From positions 13,467-77,466 of the forward strand of contig DATJIG010000257.1 of NCBI GenBank assembly GCA_035493495.1: DNA of 64,000 bases. The letters run 5' to 3'. The translations under genes and the position numbers were made by a program. This document shows, piece by piece, positions 1 through 8,485 of this stretch. Position 1 is the first letter of the stretch; each line of letters opens with the position of its first letter. Source of the stretch: DATJIG01 sp035493495 (GTDB lineage Bacteria > Pseudomonadota > Alphaproteobacteria > SMXQ01). The notes beneath the pieces were generated by a model. The model saw only the letters and a program-made list of their open reading frames with translations, ran no database searches and was not told where the DNA came from.

Positions 1-278
1 CCGGACGCGAAATTGAATCCGAAGTCCGCGCCGTTGCCGGCTCCGCGGCCGCCGTTCTCGAACGCGGCATGGCCGAAGCGGTCGTAGGCCGCGCGCCTCT
101 GGTCGTCCTTGAGGACGTCGTACGCTTCGTTGAGTTCCTTGAAACGACGCTCGGCTTCGGGATCGCCCGGGTTGCGATCCGGGTGATGCTGCATCGCGAG
201 TCGCCGGTACGCTTTTTTCAGTGTTTCAGCGTCGGCGGCGCGTTCGCAGCCGAGCGTCTCGTAATAGTCTCTCGCCAT
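1..278 (-). CDS. dnaJ: Chaperone protein DnaJ, N-terminal part (cut by window edge)
   Basis: The reading frame opens with ATG at 278 and runs off the left edge, so only about 92 residues are visible. They form a complete J domain with the HPD tripeptide at residues 32-34 and helix IV ending in a YDRFGH motif, followed by the start of the Gly/Phe-rich linker. DnaJ stimulates the DnaK ATPase and delivers unfolded clients. A GGCGGGT element sits just before the start. It lies 89 bp downstream of dnaK on the same strand, the usual dnaK-dnaJ order. The zinc-finger region is not visible, so full-length DnaJ rather than a short J protein is inferred from this synteny. Confidence 0.95.
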   Translation of the reverse strand, partial: MARDYYETLGCERAADAETLKKAYRRLAMQHHPDRNPGDPEAERRFKELNEAYDVLKDDQRRAAYDRFGHAAFENGGRGAGNGADFGFNFAS

Positions 279-330
279 ACCACCCGCCAAATAGCGGCGC
301 CTGCAGGCGCGCGTTCAGCCTCAAATATGA

Positions 331-354
331 CGCGCCGGGCAGTCGCCCGGCGCG
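331..354 (-). other. Intergenic hairpin between dnaK and dnaJ
   Basis: A perfect 10-bp inverted repeat (arms 331-340 and 345-354) with a 4-nt loop lies in the dnaK-dnaJ gap. On the transcribed minus strand it is followed by only a weak T-rich stretch, so it may be an attenuating or RNA-stabilising stem that lowers dnaJ relative to dnaK, rather than a full terminator. That role is inference. Confidence 0.5.
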
Positions 355-367
355 CGCAATCTGCTAA

Positions 368-2305
368 TTAAGCCGACTTATTCTTCTTCTCGTCGACCTC
401 GTGGAACTCGGCGTCGACCACCGTCGCGTCGTCTTTCTGCTCGGACTGCTGCGAGGCCCCCTCGGTCCCGGCCGCGCCGGCCGATGCCGCCTGCGCTTCC
501 TGGTTTGCCTTGTACATCGCTTCGCCGAGCTTCATCGACGCCTGGGCCAGCGCCTCGAGTTTGGTCTTGAGCTCGTCGGCTTCCGCGGTGTCGAGCGCGT
601 CGCGAAGGTCCTTCATCTTCGCCTCGATGTCGGAGCGGACGCCGGCGTCGACCTTGTCGCCGTGCTCCTTGAGGTTCTTCTCGGTCGAGTGGATCAAGGC
701 ATCCGCCTGGTTGCGGATGTCGACCCGCTCCTTGCGCTTCTTGTCCTCGGCCGAGTGCGCCTCGGCATCCTTCACCATGCGGTCGATGTCGTCCTTCGAC
801 AGGCCGCCCGACGCCTGGATACGGATCTGCTGCTCCTTGCCGGTGGCCTTGTCCTTGGCCGAAACCTGGACGATGCCGTTGGCGTCGATGTCGAACGTGA
901 CCTCGATCTGCGGCATGCCGCGCGGCGCCGGCGGCAGCCCGACGAGATCGAACTGGCCAAGCAACTTGTTGTCGGCAGCCATCTCGCGCTCGCCCTGGAA
1001 CACGCGGATCGTCACCGCGGTCTGATTGTCCTCGGCGGTCGAGAACACCTGGCTCTTCTTGGTCGGGATCGTCGTGTTGCGATCGATCAGGCGGGTGAAC
1101 ACGCCGCCCAGCGTCTCGATACCGAGCGACAGCGGCGTGACGTCGAGCAGGAGGACATCCTTGACCTCGCCCTTGAGAACGCCGGCCTGGATCGCGGCGC
1201 CGATCGCCACCACCTCGTCCGGGTTCACGCCTTTGTGCGGCTCACGGCCAAAGAAGCTCTTCACGACTTCCTGGACCTTCGGCATGCGCGTCATGCCGCC
1301 GACGAGAATCACCTCGTCGATGTCGGAGGCCTTGAGGCCCGCATCGCGGAGCGCCGCCTTGCACGGCTCGACGGTCTTCTGGATCAGATCGTCGACCAGC
1401 GCCTCGAGCTTCGCGCGGGTGATCTTCAGCGTGAGGTGCTTCGGACCGGTCTGGTCCGCGGTGATGAACGGCAGGTTGACCTCGGTCTCGGTCGCGCTCG
1501 AGAGCTCGATCTTCGCCTTCTCGGCGGCCTCCTTGAGGCGCTGCAGGGCGAGACGATCGTTGCGCAGGTCGATGCCGTTGTCCTTTTTGAAGGTGTCCGC
1601 GAGGAAGTCGATGATGCGCTTGTCGAAGTCCTCACCGCCGAGGAACGTGTCGCCGTTGGTCGACTTCACCTCGAACACGCCGTCGCCGATCTCGAGGATC
1701 GAGATGTCGAACGTGCCGCCGCCCAGGTCGTAGACGGCGATCGTGCCCGACTTCTTCTTCTCGAGGCCGTAGGCGAGCGCCGCCGCCGTCGGCTCGTTGA
1801 TGATGCGCAAGACCTCGAGGCCGGCGATCTTGCCGGCATCCTTGGTGGCCTGACGCTGGGCGTCGTTGAAGTAGGCGGGAACGGTGATGACGGCCTGCGT
1901 CACCTTCTCGCCGAGATACGCCTCGGCGGTTTCCTTCATCTTGGTGAGGATGAACGCCGAAACCTGGCTCGGGCTGTATTTCTGGCCGCGGCTCTCGACC
2001 CACGCGTCGCCGTTGTCGGCGCGCACGATGCGATAAGGGACCATGCCCTTATCCTTCTGGGTCATCGGATCGTCGTGGGTGCGGCCGATGAGGCGCTTGA
2101 TGGCAAAGAAGGTGTTCTCGGGATTGGTGACCGCCTGGCGCTTGGCCGACTGACCGACCAGACGCTCGCCCGATTCGGTGAAGGCGACGGTGGACGGCGT
2201 TGTGCGCGCGCCCTCGGCGTTCTCAATCACCTTGGCCTGCGAGCCTTCCATGACTGCCACGCAGGAATTGGTCGTACCAAGATCAATACCAACGACTTTG
2301 CTCAT
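368..2305 (-). CDS. dnaK: Molecular chaperone DnaK (Hsp70)
   Basis: This is full-length Hsp70 (645 aa), the ATP-driven cytoplasmic folding chaperone that works with DnaJ and GrpE. The nucleotide-binding domain starts with GIDLGTTNS (residues 6-14) and contains the DLGGGTFD phosphate-2 motif and the GGMTRMP adenosine motif. The substrate-binding beta domain and helical lid follow, and an Ala/Gln-rich tail ends in an acidic, Lys-containing terminus. The ATG at 2305 is preceded by AGAGGA. Transcription is probably driven by the heat-shock promoter at 2415-2444. Confidence 0.99.
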   Translation of the reverse strand: MSKVVGIDLGTTNSCVAVMEGSQAKVIENAEGARTTPSTVAFTESGERLVGQSAKRQAVTNPENTFFAIKRLIGRTHDDPMTQKDKGMVPYRIVRADNGDAWVESRGQKYSPSQVSAFILTKMKETAEAYLGEKVTQAVITVPAYFNDAQRQATKDAGKIAGLEVLRIINEPTAAALAYGLEKKKSGTIAVYDLGGGTFDISILEIGDGVFEVKSTNGDTFLGGEDFDKRIIDFLADTFKKDNGIDLRNDRLALQRLKEAAEKAKIELSSATETEVNLPFITADQTGPKHLTLKITRAKLEALVDDLIQKTVEPCKAALRDAGLKASDIDEVILVGGMTRMPKVQEVVKSFFGREPHKGVNPDEVVAIGAAIQAGVLKGEVKDVLLLDVTPLSLGIETLGGVFTRLIDRNTTIPTKKSQVFSTAEDNQTAVTIRVFQGEREMAADNKLLGQFDLVGLPPAPRGMPQIEVTFDIDANGIVQVSAKDKATGKEQQIRIQASGGLSKDDIDRMVKDAEAHSAEDKKRKERVDIRNQADALIHSTEKNLKEHGDKVDAGVRSDIEAKMKDLRDALDTAEADELKTKLEALAQASMKLGEAMYKANQEAQAASAGAAGTEGASQQSEQKDDATVVDAEFHEVDEKKNKSA

Positions 2306-2414
2306 CGCATCCTCTCTTCGGCAGCTCGCCCGGGCCCGGCTGCGGCACCCGGGGCGGCCCCATCATCGATTTTTTCATACTGGTCCGGGAGAAAACTCCC
2401 GCAGGACTTGGGGG

Positions 2415-2444
2415 TATATAGGGAGGCTCAAAACGGCCCGCAAG
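2415..2444 (-). promoter_or_regulatory. RpoH (sigma-32)-type promoter upstream of dnaK
   Basis: Read on the minus strand, CTTGCG (2444-2439) is followed after 16 bp by CCTATATA (2422-2415). This resembles the alphaproteobacterial heat-shock consensus of a CTTG -35 and a CYTATNT-like -10. The -10 is about 110 nt upstream of the dnaK start codon. The leader between them contains a small perfect hairpin (2386-2401, 6-bp stem, AAAA loop). No CIRCE element is present, so HrcA is unlikely to act here. Confidence 0.7.
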
Positions 2445-2603
2445 CAGCGGCCATCGTGGCTTCGACGCGACTCCGCACATTTTTCAGCGTCCTTCCTCTC
2501 ACCGTGCGCACGGTCGGGTCCGCGCCTTCAGTTACGATTTTAAACGAGGCGGAAAACCGCGCATTTGCCGGAGTCGGCGGGCCGTTAATTCAGACCAAAT
2601 CGG

Positions 2604-3890
2604 TCAGGTGTCGCGGGCGAGTCGGACGCCCGAGAACATCCAGCGCTGGTGAGGGTAGAAGAAATTGCGGTAGGTCGCGCGTGCGTGCCCGGCCGGCGTT
2701 GCACAGCAGCCGCCGCGGAGCACCATCTGGCCGGACATGAACTTGCCGTTGTACTCGCCGACCGCCCCCGCCGCCGCCACGAACCCGGGGTAGGGCGAAT
2801 ACGCCGATCCGGTCCATTCCCAGAGGTCGCCGAACATCTGGCGAAGGCCGCCTTCGTCGCCCGCGCCCGTGGCCACGAGCGCACCCGAGTCGAGAAAGTT
2901 GGCGGGCAACGCCGGCACGTGACAGGCGGCGTTCTCCCACTCGGCCTCGGTCGGCAGCCGCACGTCCCGGAAACGCGCGTACGCGTCGGCCTCGAAATGC
3001 GAGAGGTGCGCGACGGGCCGCGCGGAATCGAGCGGGATCGGACCACGCAGCGTGAACTCGCTCCAACCATCGTCGCCGCGACGCCAATACGCCGGGTGTT
3101 CGATCGCGTTGGCCGCAACCCATGCCCAGCCGTCCGACAGCCAGTACCTCGGGTCGCGATAGCCTCCGGCGTCGACGAATTCGCGGAACTCGCCGTTGGT
3201 GACGAGCCGATCGGCGATCTCGTAGGCCTCGATCCAAACTTTGTGGCGCGGGCCCTCGTTGTCGAACGCGAAACCGTCTCCGGCATGACCGATCTCGATG
3301 AGACCTCCGGGGAAGCCGCGCCATGCGAGCGGCGACGAGCGCTCGGCAGGCAACGACGCGCCGACAGCGTACGCAGGTGCCAGCGGGTTGAGCGATAGGA
3401 GATGCAGCGCATCCATCAGGATCAACTCCTGATGTTGCTCCTCGTGGTTCAGCCCGAGTTCGATCATCGGTGCGAACGCGACGAGCGCCTCGTCGGAACT
3501 TTCAGCGATCAGGCGCGCGAGCACCTCATCGGTGCGAACGCGCCACTCGACAACGCGCACGAGCGGCGGTCGGGTCAGCAGTCCGCGCGCCGGTCGCGGA
3601 TGCCGCGGGCCGACCGTCTCGTAGTACGAGTTGAACAGATACCCGAATGTAGAGTCGAACGGCGCGAAGCCCGCCGCATGCGGCACCAGCACGAACGTCT
3701 CGAAGAACCACGTGGTGTGCGCGAGATGCCACTTGGTCGGACTCGCGTCCGGCATCGACTGCACCTGCTGGTCCTCGGGCGTGAGCGGTGCCGCAAGCGC
3801 GAGCGATCGCGCGCGCACCGCGGCGACGCGGCTTGCGAGCGCCGCGCGCATTTCGTCGCGCGCGGTCGATTTCGGTGCGATGGTCGCCAC
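2604..3890 (-). CDS. egtB: EgtB-type ergothioneine biosynthesis sulfoxide synthase
   Basis: The 428-aa protein has an N-terminal DinB-like four-helix domain and a C-terminal formylglycine-generating-enzyme/sulfatase-modifying domain, the architecture of EgtB. Candidate non-haem iron ligands are H58 and the HxxxHxE motif at H149/H153 in the NHEEQHQE segment. The C-terminal domain shows the GPRHKVW and RxTYRNFF features of the family. EgtB joins a thiol to trimethylhistidine using O2; whether the donor is gamma-Glu-Cys or Cys cannot be told here. The start is GTG at 3890 with GGGAGA seven bases upstream. It lacks the methyltransferase domain of OvoA. No egtD is nearby, and it is placed between dnaK and grpE. 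Confidence 0.85.
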   Translation of the reverse strand: MATIAPKSTARDEMRAALASRVAAVRARSLALAAPLTPEDQQVQSMPDASPTKWHLAHTTWFFETFVLVPHAAGFAPFDSTFGYLFNSYYETVGPRHPRPARGLLTRPPLVRVVEWRVRTDEVLARLIAESSDEALVAFAPMIELGLNHEEQHQELILMDALHLLSLNPLAPAYAVGASLPAERSSPLAWRGFPGGLIEIGHAGDGFAFDNEGPRHKVWIEAYEIADRLVTNGEFREFVDAGGYRDPRYWLSDGWAWVAANAIEHPAYWRRGDDGWSEFTLRGPIPLDSARPVAHLSHFEADAYARFRDVRLPTEAEWENAACHVPALPANFLDSGALVATGAGDEGGLRQMFGDLWEWTGSAYSPYPGFVAAAGAVGEYNGKFMSGQMVLRGGCCATPAGHARATYRNFFYPHQRWMFSGVRLARDT

Positions 3891-3964
3891 GGCGTCTCCC
3901 GGTTGCGGAAAGCCTAGGCCGGTGAGGGATGACCTTCAACCGGCAACGGTGCGACGATCCGGCC

Positions 3965-4591
3965 TTACGCCTTGGTATCGACGGTGTGGCCGATGTCGTT
4001 GTTGGCGGCCGACGGGTGCGCAACCTCGGCCTTGCCGCCCTTCGACACCGCGACCATGGCGGGTCGCAACAAGCGGTCGCGGATGACGTAGCCCGTCTGC
4101 ATCACCTGGACGACAGTGCCCGTCGGCTTGGTCGGATCCTCGACCTCCATCATCGCCTGATGGAAGTTGTGGTCGAAGCGCTCGCCCATGGGGTCCACGC
4201 GGCGGATGCCGTGACGCTCGAAAACGGCGCGCAGTTCGCGGTCGGTGAGCTCGATTCCGGCGATCAGCGCATCGACCGCAGGATCCTTGCCGCGGGCTTC
4301 TGCGGGCACAGCGGCAAGAGCGCGACCGAGGTTGTCGGCAACCGACAGCATGTCGCGAGCGAACGCCGACATGGCGTATTTCGCCGTGTCCTCGCGCTCG
4401 CGCTCGGCGCGGCGGCGGACGTTCTCGGTCTCGGCCAGCGCGCGCAGCAGGCGGTCCTTGAGGTCGGCGACCTCGGACTCGAGCCTCGCCATATCCGGGG
4501 CGGGCTGCGCTTGCGGCGCGTCCTCCGGCGTCGCTTTCGGGACATCGGTGGAGAACACGGGATCGGGTCGATCGAATTCGTCAGCAGTCAT
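3965..4591 (-). CDS. grpE: Nucleotide exchange factor GrpE
   Basis: GrpE (208 aa) releases ADP from DnaK. The sequence has an acidic, Pro/Gln-rich N-terminal tail, a long charged coiled-coil helix with the ALAETENVRRR signature, and the C-terminal beta-wing motif GYVIRDRLLRPA followed by VAVSKG. The ATG at 4591 is preferred; an in-frame GTG nine bases upstream is the alternative. It sits 72 bp after hrcA and upstream of egtB and dnaK, so hrcA-grpE is likely one transcript, the common alphaproteobacterial arrangement. Confidence 0.97.
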   Translation of the reverse strand: MTADEFDRPDPVFSTDVPKATPEDAPQAQPAPDMARLESEVADLKDRLLRALAETENVRRRAEREREDTAKYAMSAFARDMLSVADNLGRALAAVPAEARGKDPAVDALIAGIELTDRELRAVFERHGIRRVDPMGERFDHNFHQAMMEVEDPTKPTGTVVQVMQTGYVIRDRLLRPAMVAVSKGGKAEVAHPSAANNDIGHTVDTKA

Positions 4592-4663
4592 GAATGTCAC
4601 TCGGTGAAAATGGAACCGGACTCAAGGCAGATGGACCAGAGGAGGTCAAATGGGAACGAAAGG

Positions 4664-5758
4664 TCAGCCGAGCAACCGCCCGACGACCTTCGCTGTATAA
4701 TCGACCATCGGGATGATGCGGGCGTAATTGAGCCGTGATGGCCCAATGACGCCGATCGCGCCGACGATCTTCTCGCCCTGGGCGGCGAACGGCGCGACGA
4801 TCATCGAGCAGCCTGCCATGTTGAACAGTTCATTTCCGGCGCCGATGAAGATCTGCACGCCGTCCGCCGAGCCGGTGCGGTCCAGGAGCCGCAGCATTGT
4901 TTCCCTGGTTTCGAGCGCCTGCAGGAGACTGCGGACGCGCTCGAGCTCGGTCAGCGCGGTGACGTTCTCCAGCAGATTCGCCTGGCCACGGACGATGAGA
5001 TAGCCGGACGGCGATTCGCCGGCCCAGGTCGCGAGGCCACGCGCCACCAGCTCGCTGGTCATGCGGTCGATCTGGGCGCGCCCGTCGTCGATCTCGTGGG
5101 TGATCGCCTCGCGGGCATCCTTCAGCGAGCGGCCGACGAGCCGGGCGTTGAGATAATTGGTGGCCTCGATCAGCGACGAGGGCGGCATGCCGACCGGAAG
5201 ATCGATGACGCGGTTCTCGACCAGCCCGCTCTCCGCCACCATGACGACCAGCGCGCGGCCGCTCGACAGCGGCACAAATTCGATGTGCTTGAGCGCCGCC
5301 TCGCTCTTCGGCGCGAGCACTAAACTCGCGCAATGCGACAGGCCCGAGAGCGCCTGGCTGGCCTCGGCGAGCGCCTCCTCGAGGCTCCGGCCCGAGGCGC
5401 GGCAGCGATGCTCGATGTCGGCCTGCTCAGTCTTTGACAGCGCGCCGAGCTCAAGCAGCCCGTCGACGAACAGCCTGAGCCCCGCCTCGGTCGGCAGCCG
5501 GCCCGCCGAGGTATGCGGCGAGTAGAGCAGGCCCGCGTCCTGGAGGTCGGCCATGACGTTGCGGATCGTCGCCGGCGATAGCGCCGTCGACAGCCGCCGC
5601 GCGAGCGTACGCGAGCCCACCGGCTCGCCAGTCTCGACGTAGGCCTCGACAACCTGCCGAAAAATCTCGCGCGAGCGCTGCGAGAGCTCGGCCACCGCCG
5701 AGCCCTGAGGGCGATCCGACGACATATTAAATGCTGATTCTGAAAGGTTTTTTGCCAT
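4664..5758 (-). CDS. hrcA: Heat-inducible transcription repressor HrcA
   Basis: HrcA represses CIRCE-bearing heat-shock operons, usually groESL in this class. The protein has an N-terminal winged helix (YVETGEPVGSRTLAR region), a GAF-like middle domain and the typical C-terminal end GPSRLNYARIIPMVDYTAK. The start at ATG 5758 gives 364 aa. An ATG at 5725, which begins directly before SSDRPQG, would give 353 aa and is nearly as plausible because neither has a strong Shine-Dalgarno. No CIRCE inverted repeat was seen near any gene here, so its target is presumably elsewhere. Confidence 0.95.
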   Translation of the reverse strand: MAKNLSESAFNMSSDRPQGSAVAELSQRSREIFRQVVEAYVETGEPVGSRTLARRLSTALSPATIRNVMADLQDAGLLYSPHTSAGRLPTEAGLRLFVDGLLELGALSKTEQADIEHRCRASGRSLEEALAEASQALSGLSHCASLVLAPKSEAALKHIEFVPLSSGRALVVMVAESGLVENRVIDLPVGMPPSSLIEATNYLNARLVGRSLKDAREAITHEIDDGRAQIDRMTSELVARGLATWAGESPSGYLIVRGQANLLENVTALTELERVRSLLQALETRETMLRLLDRTGSADGVQIFIGAGNELFNMAGCSMIVAPFAAQGEKIVGAIGVIGPSRLNYARIIPMVDYTAKVVGRLLG

Positions 5759-5926
5759 GTCCAAGTTCAGCTTTGAATCTAGTAAGCCGGTCCCGGCCCG
5801 TCAATGCCGGCCCGCCCACGCTCGGACCGGTCGTCGCTTGATCCGCCGCGCCCGGAAAGCGTAGGGTGCCGCCGCGCGGCGCATCCCAATAGCCCGTCAA
5901 CTCCTCAGAACGAAAAAGGCGATCCC

Positions 5927-6661
5927 ATGCGTCCGTCCGGACGAGCTCATGACGAACTGCGCGCCGTGGCGCTCGAACCCCACGTCAACCCCTACGCCGA
6001 GGGCTCCTGCCTCGCCCGCTTCGGCGCGACCCAGGTGCTGTGCACCGCCACGGTCGAAGAGCGAGTCCCGCCGTTCCTGCGCGATTCTGGCAAGGGCTGG
6101 GTGACGGCGGAGTACGGCATGCTGCCGCGCTCGACCCACACCCGCAGCGATCGCGAGGCGGCGCGCGGCAAGCAGAGCGGCCGGACGATGGAGATCCAGC
6201 GCCTGATCGGCCGCAGTTTGCGCGCGGTCACCGATCTCAGAGCGCTCGGCGAGCGCCAGGTGAAGATTGACTGCGACGTCATTGTCGCCGACGGCGGCAC
6301 GCGGACGGCGTCGATCACCGGCTCGTTCGTCGCGCTTCACATTGCGCTCGACAAGCTCGTCGCCGCGGACCTGCTACCGCGCGTCCCGCTCACCGACCAT
6401 GTCGCCGCGATCTCATGCGGCATCCACCAGGGGATGCCGGTTCTCGACCTCGAGTACGTCGAGGATTCGAACGCGATGGTCGATGCGAACTTCGTGCTCA
6501 CCGGCGCCGGACGCATCATCGAGATCCAGTCGACCGCCGAGGACACGCCGTTCACCAAGGGTGAGTTCGAGGCACTGCTGCGGCTCGCCGAAAAGGGCGT
6601 CGCCGAGCTGGTCGAGCATCAGAAGGTGGCGCTCGCTCGCGCCGCCGAGGCAAAGCGCTAG
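5927..6661 (+). CDS. rph: Ribonuclease PH
   Basis: RNase PH (244 aa) is a phosphorolytic 3' exoribonuclease that trims tRNA 3' ends. The start is set by the RPSGRAHDELR motif typical of the N-terminus and by AAAAGG eight bases upstream of ATG 5927; the frame is open further upstream but encodes unrelated sequence. Core motifs include GSCLARFGAT, YGMLPRSTH and the DCDVIVADGGTRTASITG segment of the phosphate/RNA site. It is divergent from hrcA and is followed after one base by rdgB, the usual hrcA/rph/rdgB/hemW synteny. Confidence 0.97.
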   Translation: MRPSGRAHDELRAVALEPHVNPYAEGSCLARFGATQVLCTATVEERVPPFLRDSGKGWVTAEYGMLPRSTHTRSDREAARGKQSGRTMEIQRLIGRSLRAVTDLRALGERQVKIDCDVIVADGGTRTASITGSFVALHIALDKLVAADLLPRVPLTDHVAAISCGIHQGMPVLDLEYVEDSNAMVDANFVLTGAGRIIEIQSTAEDTPFTKGEFEALLRLAEKGVAELVEHQKVALARAAEAKR

Positions 6662-6662
6662 C

Positions 6663-7280
6663 ATGGCCTCGGCGCCCATTCTTTCCGGCACGACTCTCGT
6701 CGTCGCGAGCCACAACGCGGGAAAGGTGCGCGAGATCGGCGACCTGCTCGCGCCGCTCGGCGTGCGGGCGATCTCGGCCAAGGAGAAGGGGCTCGCCGAG
6801 CCCGAGGAAACCGGTACCACCTTCGACGCCAACGCACGGCTCAAGGCCGAGGCGGCGCGCGATGCGACGGACATGATGACGCTCGCCGACGATTCCGGGC
6901 TCGAGGTCGAGGCCCTCGGGGGCGCACCCGGAATCTACTCCGCGCGGTGGGCGGGCGAATCGCACGACTTCGGAGAGGCGATGGCGCGGGTCGAGCGCGA
7001 GTTGGGCGCCATTCCGGGAGCCTCGCGTCGCGCCCGGTTCGTCTGCGCGCTGGCCGTCGCTTATCACGACGGCCGCCCCACCGAGGTATTCGAGGGCACG
7101 GTCGACGGTGCGTTGACGTTCCCTGCGCGCGGCACCAAGGGATTCGGCTACGACCCGATCTTCGTGCCGGACGGCCACCCCATTACCTTCGGCGAGATGG
7201 AGCCCGAAGCAAAGCACGCGATCAGCCATCGCGCCCGCGCGTTCGCCAGGCTGCTCGCGCGGTTCGGGGAGCGATGGTGA
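6663..7280 (+). CDS. rdgB: RdgB/HAM1 non-canonical purine NTP pyrophosphatase
   Basis: This 205-aa enzyme hydrolyses dITP, XTP and similar deaminated nucleotides to monophosphates, keeping them out of DNA and RNA. Diagnostic motifs are ASHNAGKVREI near the N-terminus, DDSGLEVEALGG, GFGYDPIF and the SHRARA end motif. The start ATG immediately follows the rph stop, and the last codons overlap the hemW start (ATGGTGA), pointing to translational coupling. Confidence 0.97.
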   Translation: MASAPILSGTTLVVASHNAGKVREIGDLLAPLGVRAISAKEKGLAEPEETGTTFDANARLKAEAARDATDMMTLADDSGLEVEALGGAPGIYSARWAGESHDFGEAMARVERELGAIPGASRRARFVCALAVAYHDGRPTEVFEGTVDGALTFPARGTKGFGYDPIFVPDGHPITFGEMEPEAKHAISHRARAFARLLARFGERW

Positions 7281-8482
7281 CGGTCGCGACCGGCGACACC
7301 ACCGAGCTCGGTGCGCTTGCCGCCGACGGCCCGCTCGCACTTTACGTCCACTGGCCGTTCTGCGTTTCGAAGTGCCCGTACTGCGACTTCAACAGCCACG
7401 TCCGTGAGAGCATCGACCAGCGCGCATTTCGCGATGCCTATGTCGTGGCGCTCGAAGCCTGGGCCGAACGTCTGTCGGATCGCGAACTCGTCAGCATCTT
7501 TTTCGGCGGCGGAACGCCGTCGCTGATGGAGCCCGACACCGCGGCGACGGTGATCACGACCGCGAAGCGGCTGTGGCGCGCGAGCGACGCCCTCGAGGTG
7601 ACACTCGAGGCCAATCCCAATTCCGCCGAAGCGCAGCGGTTTCGCGCCTTCGCCGACGGCGGTGTGAGCCGCATCTCGATCGGCGTCCAGGCGTTCGACA
7701 ATGAGGCACTTCGGCTGCTCGGCCGGGCTCACGATTCCGCCGAAGCAATCGCGGCGGTGCGCGCGGCGACCATCGCGGTGTCGCGGGTCTCGCTCGATCT
7801 GATCTACGCGCGTCCTTCTCAGACGGTTGCCGCTTGGACCGACGAGCTCGCGCGCGCGCTCGATCTCGGCACCAGCCACATCTCGGCGTACCAGCTCACC
7901 ATCGAGAAGGGCACGCCGTTTTTCGGCATGGCCCAGCGCGGCACCCTCGCCGTGCCCGACGAAGACACCCAGGCAGCGCTGTACGAGGCGACCCAGGAAA
8001 CGCTCGGACGGCACGGGTTGCCTGCCTACGAGATTTCCAACCACGCTCGACCCGGCGCCGAGTGCCGGCACAACCTCGTTTACTGGCGCTACGGCGACTA
8101 CGTCGGCATCGGTCCCGGCGCCCACGGGCGGCTCACGCATGCGGATCGATCGACCGGCGTTGCGACCGCCGGCCACCGCAAGCCCGAGGCGTGGCTCGAC
8201 GCAACTCTGGCAGGCAATACGCTCGCGCTCGTCGAAACCGGGGAACTCACCCGCGACGAGCGGATTCGCGAGATGACGATGATGGGCCTCCGGCTGACCA
8301 ACGGGATCGCGCGCCGCGATTTCGATCGCGTCGCGGGCGACCCGATCGAGCAAGTGTTCGACGGCGCAACTCTCGGGCGCCTCGTCGATGGCGGATTTCT
8401 GGTGATCGACGACGCCGGTATCCGCGCCACGGCCGGCGGGCGGGCGCGCCTCAACGCCGTGCTCGCGGCGCTGCTGCCTTAG
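7274..8482 (+). CDS. hemW: Radical SAM haem chaperone HemW
   Basis: HemW is a radical-SAM-fold protein now regarded as a haem chaperone rather than a coproporphyrinogen oxidase. The Fe-S motif is C30-x3-C34-x2-C37 in CVSKCPYCDFN, followed by FGGGTPSL (SAM site). The HNLVYW motif characteristic of HemW (HNxxYW) is present. At 402 aa it has the usual family length. The ATG at 7274 overlaps the end of rdgB by 7 bases. It converges with the lipoprotein gene at 8486 with only 3 bases between stop codons. Confidence 0.93.
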   Translation: MVTVATGDTTELGALAADGPLALYVHWPFCVSKCPYCDFNSHVRESIDQRAFRDAYVVALEAWAERLSDRELVSIFFGGGTPSLMEPDTAATVITTAKRLWRASDALEVTLEANPNSAEAQRFRAFADGGVSRISIGVQAFDNEALRLLGRAHDSAEAIAAVRAATIAVSRVSLDLIYARPSQTVAAWTDELARALDLGTSHISAYQLTIEKGTPFFGMAQRGTLAVPDEDTQAALYEATQETLGRHGLPAYEISNHARPGAECRHNLVYWRYGDYVGIGPGAHGRLTHADRSTGVATAGHRKPEAWLDATLAGNTLALVETGELTRDERIREMTMMGLRLTNGIARRDFDRVAGDPIEQVFDGATLGRLVDGGFLVIDDAGIRATAGGRARLNAVLAALLP

Positions 8483-8485
8483 GAC

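Noticed and set aside
331..354. dnaK-dnaJ hairpin as a full intrinsic terminator
   Set aside because: The stem is strong but the following minus-strand sequence is not a T run, and dnaJ must be transcribed past it, so it is listed only as a hairpin.
401..2740. Very long open frame antisense to dnaK
   Set aside because: It is a GC-rich shadow of the dnaK codons: Arg/Leu/Val-rich, no domain, no ribosome site. Antisense-dnaK frames of this sort are a familiar artefact.
2306..5926. CIRCE element for HrcA near dnaK, grpE or hrcA
   Set aside because: No TTAGCACTC-N9-GAGTGCTAA-like repeat was found upstream of any of these genes.
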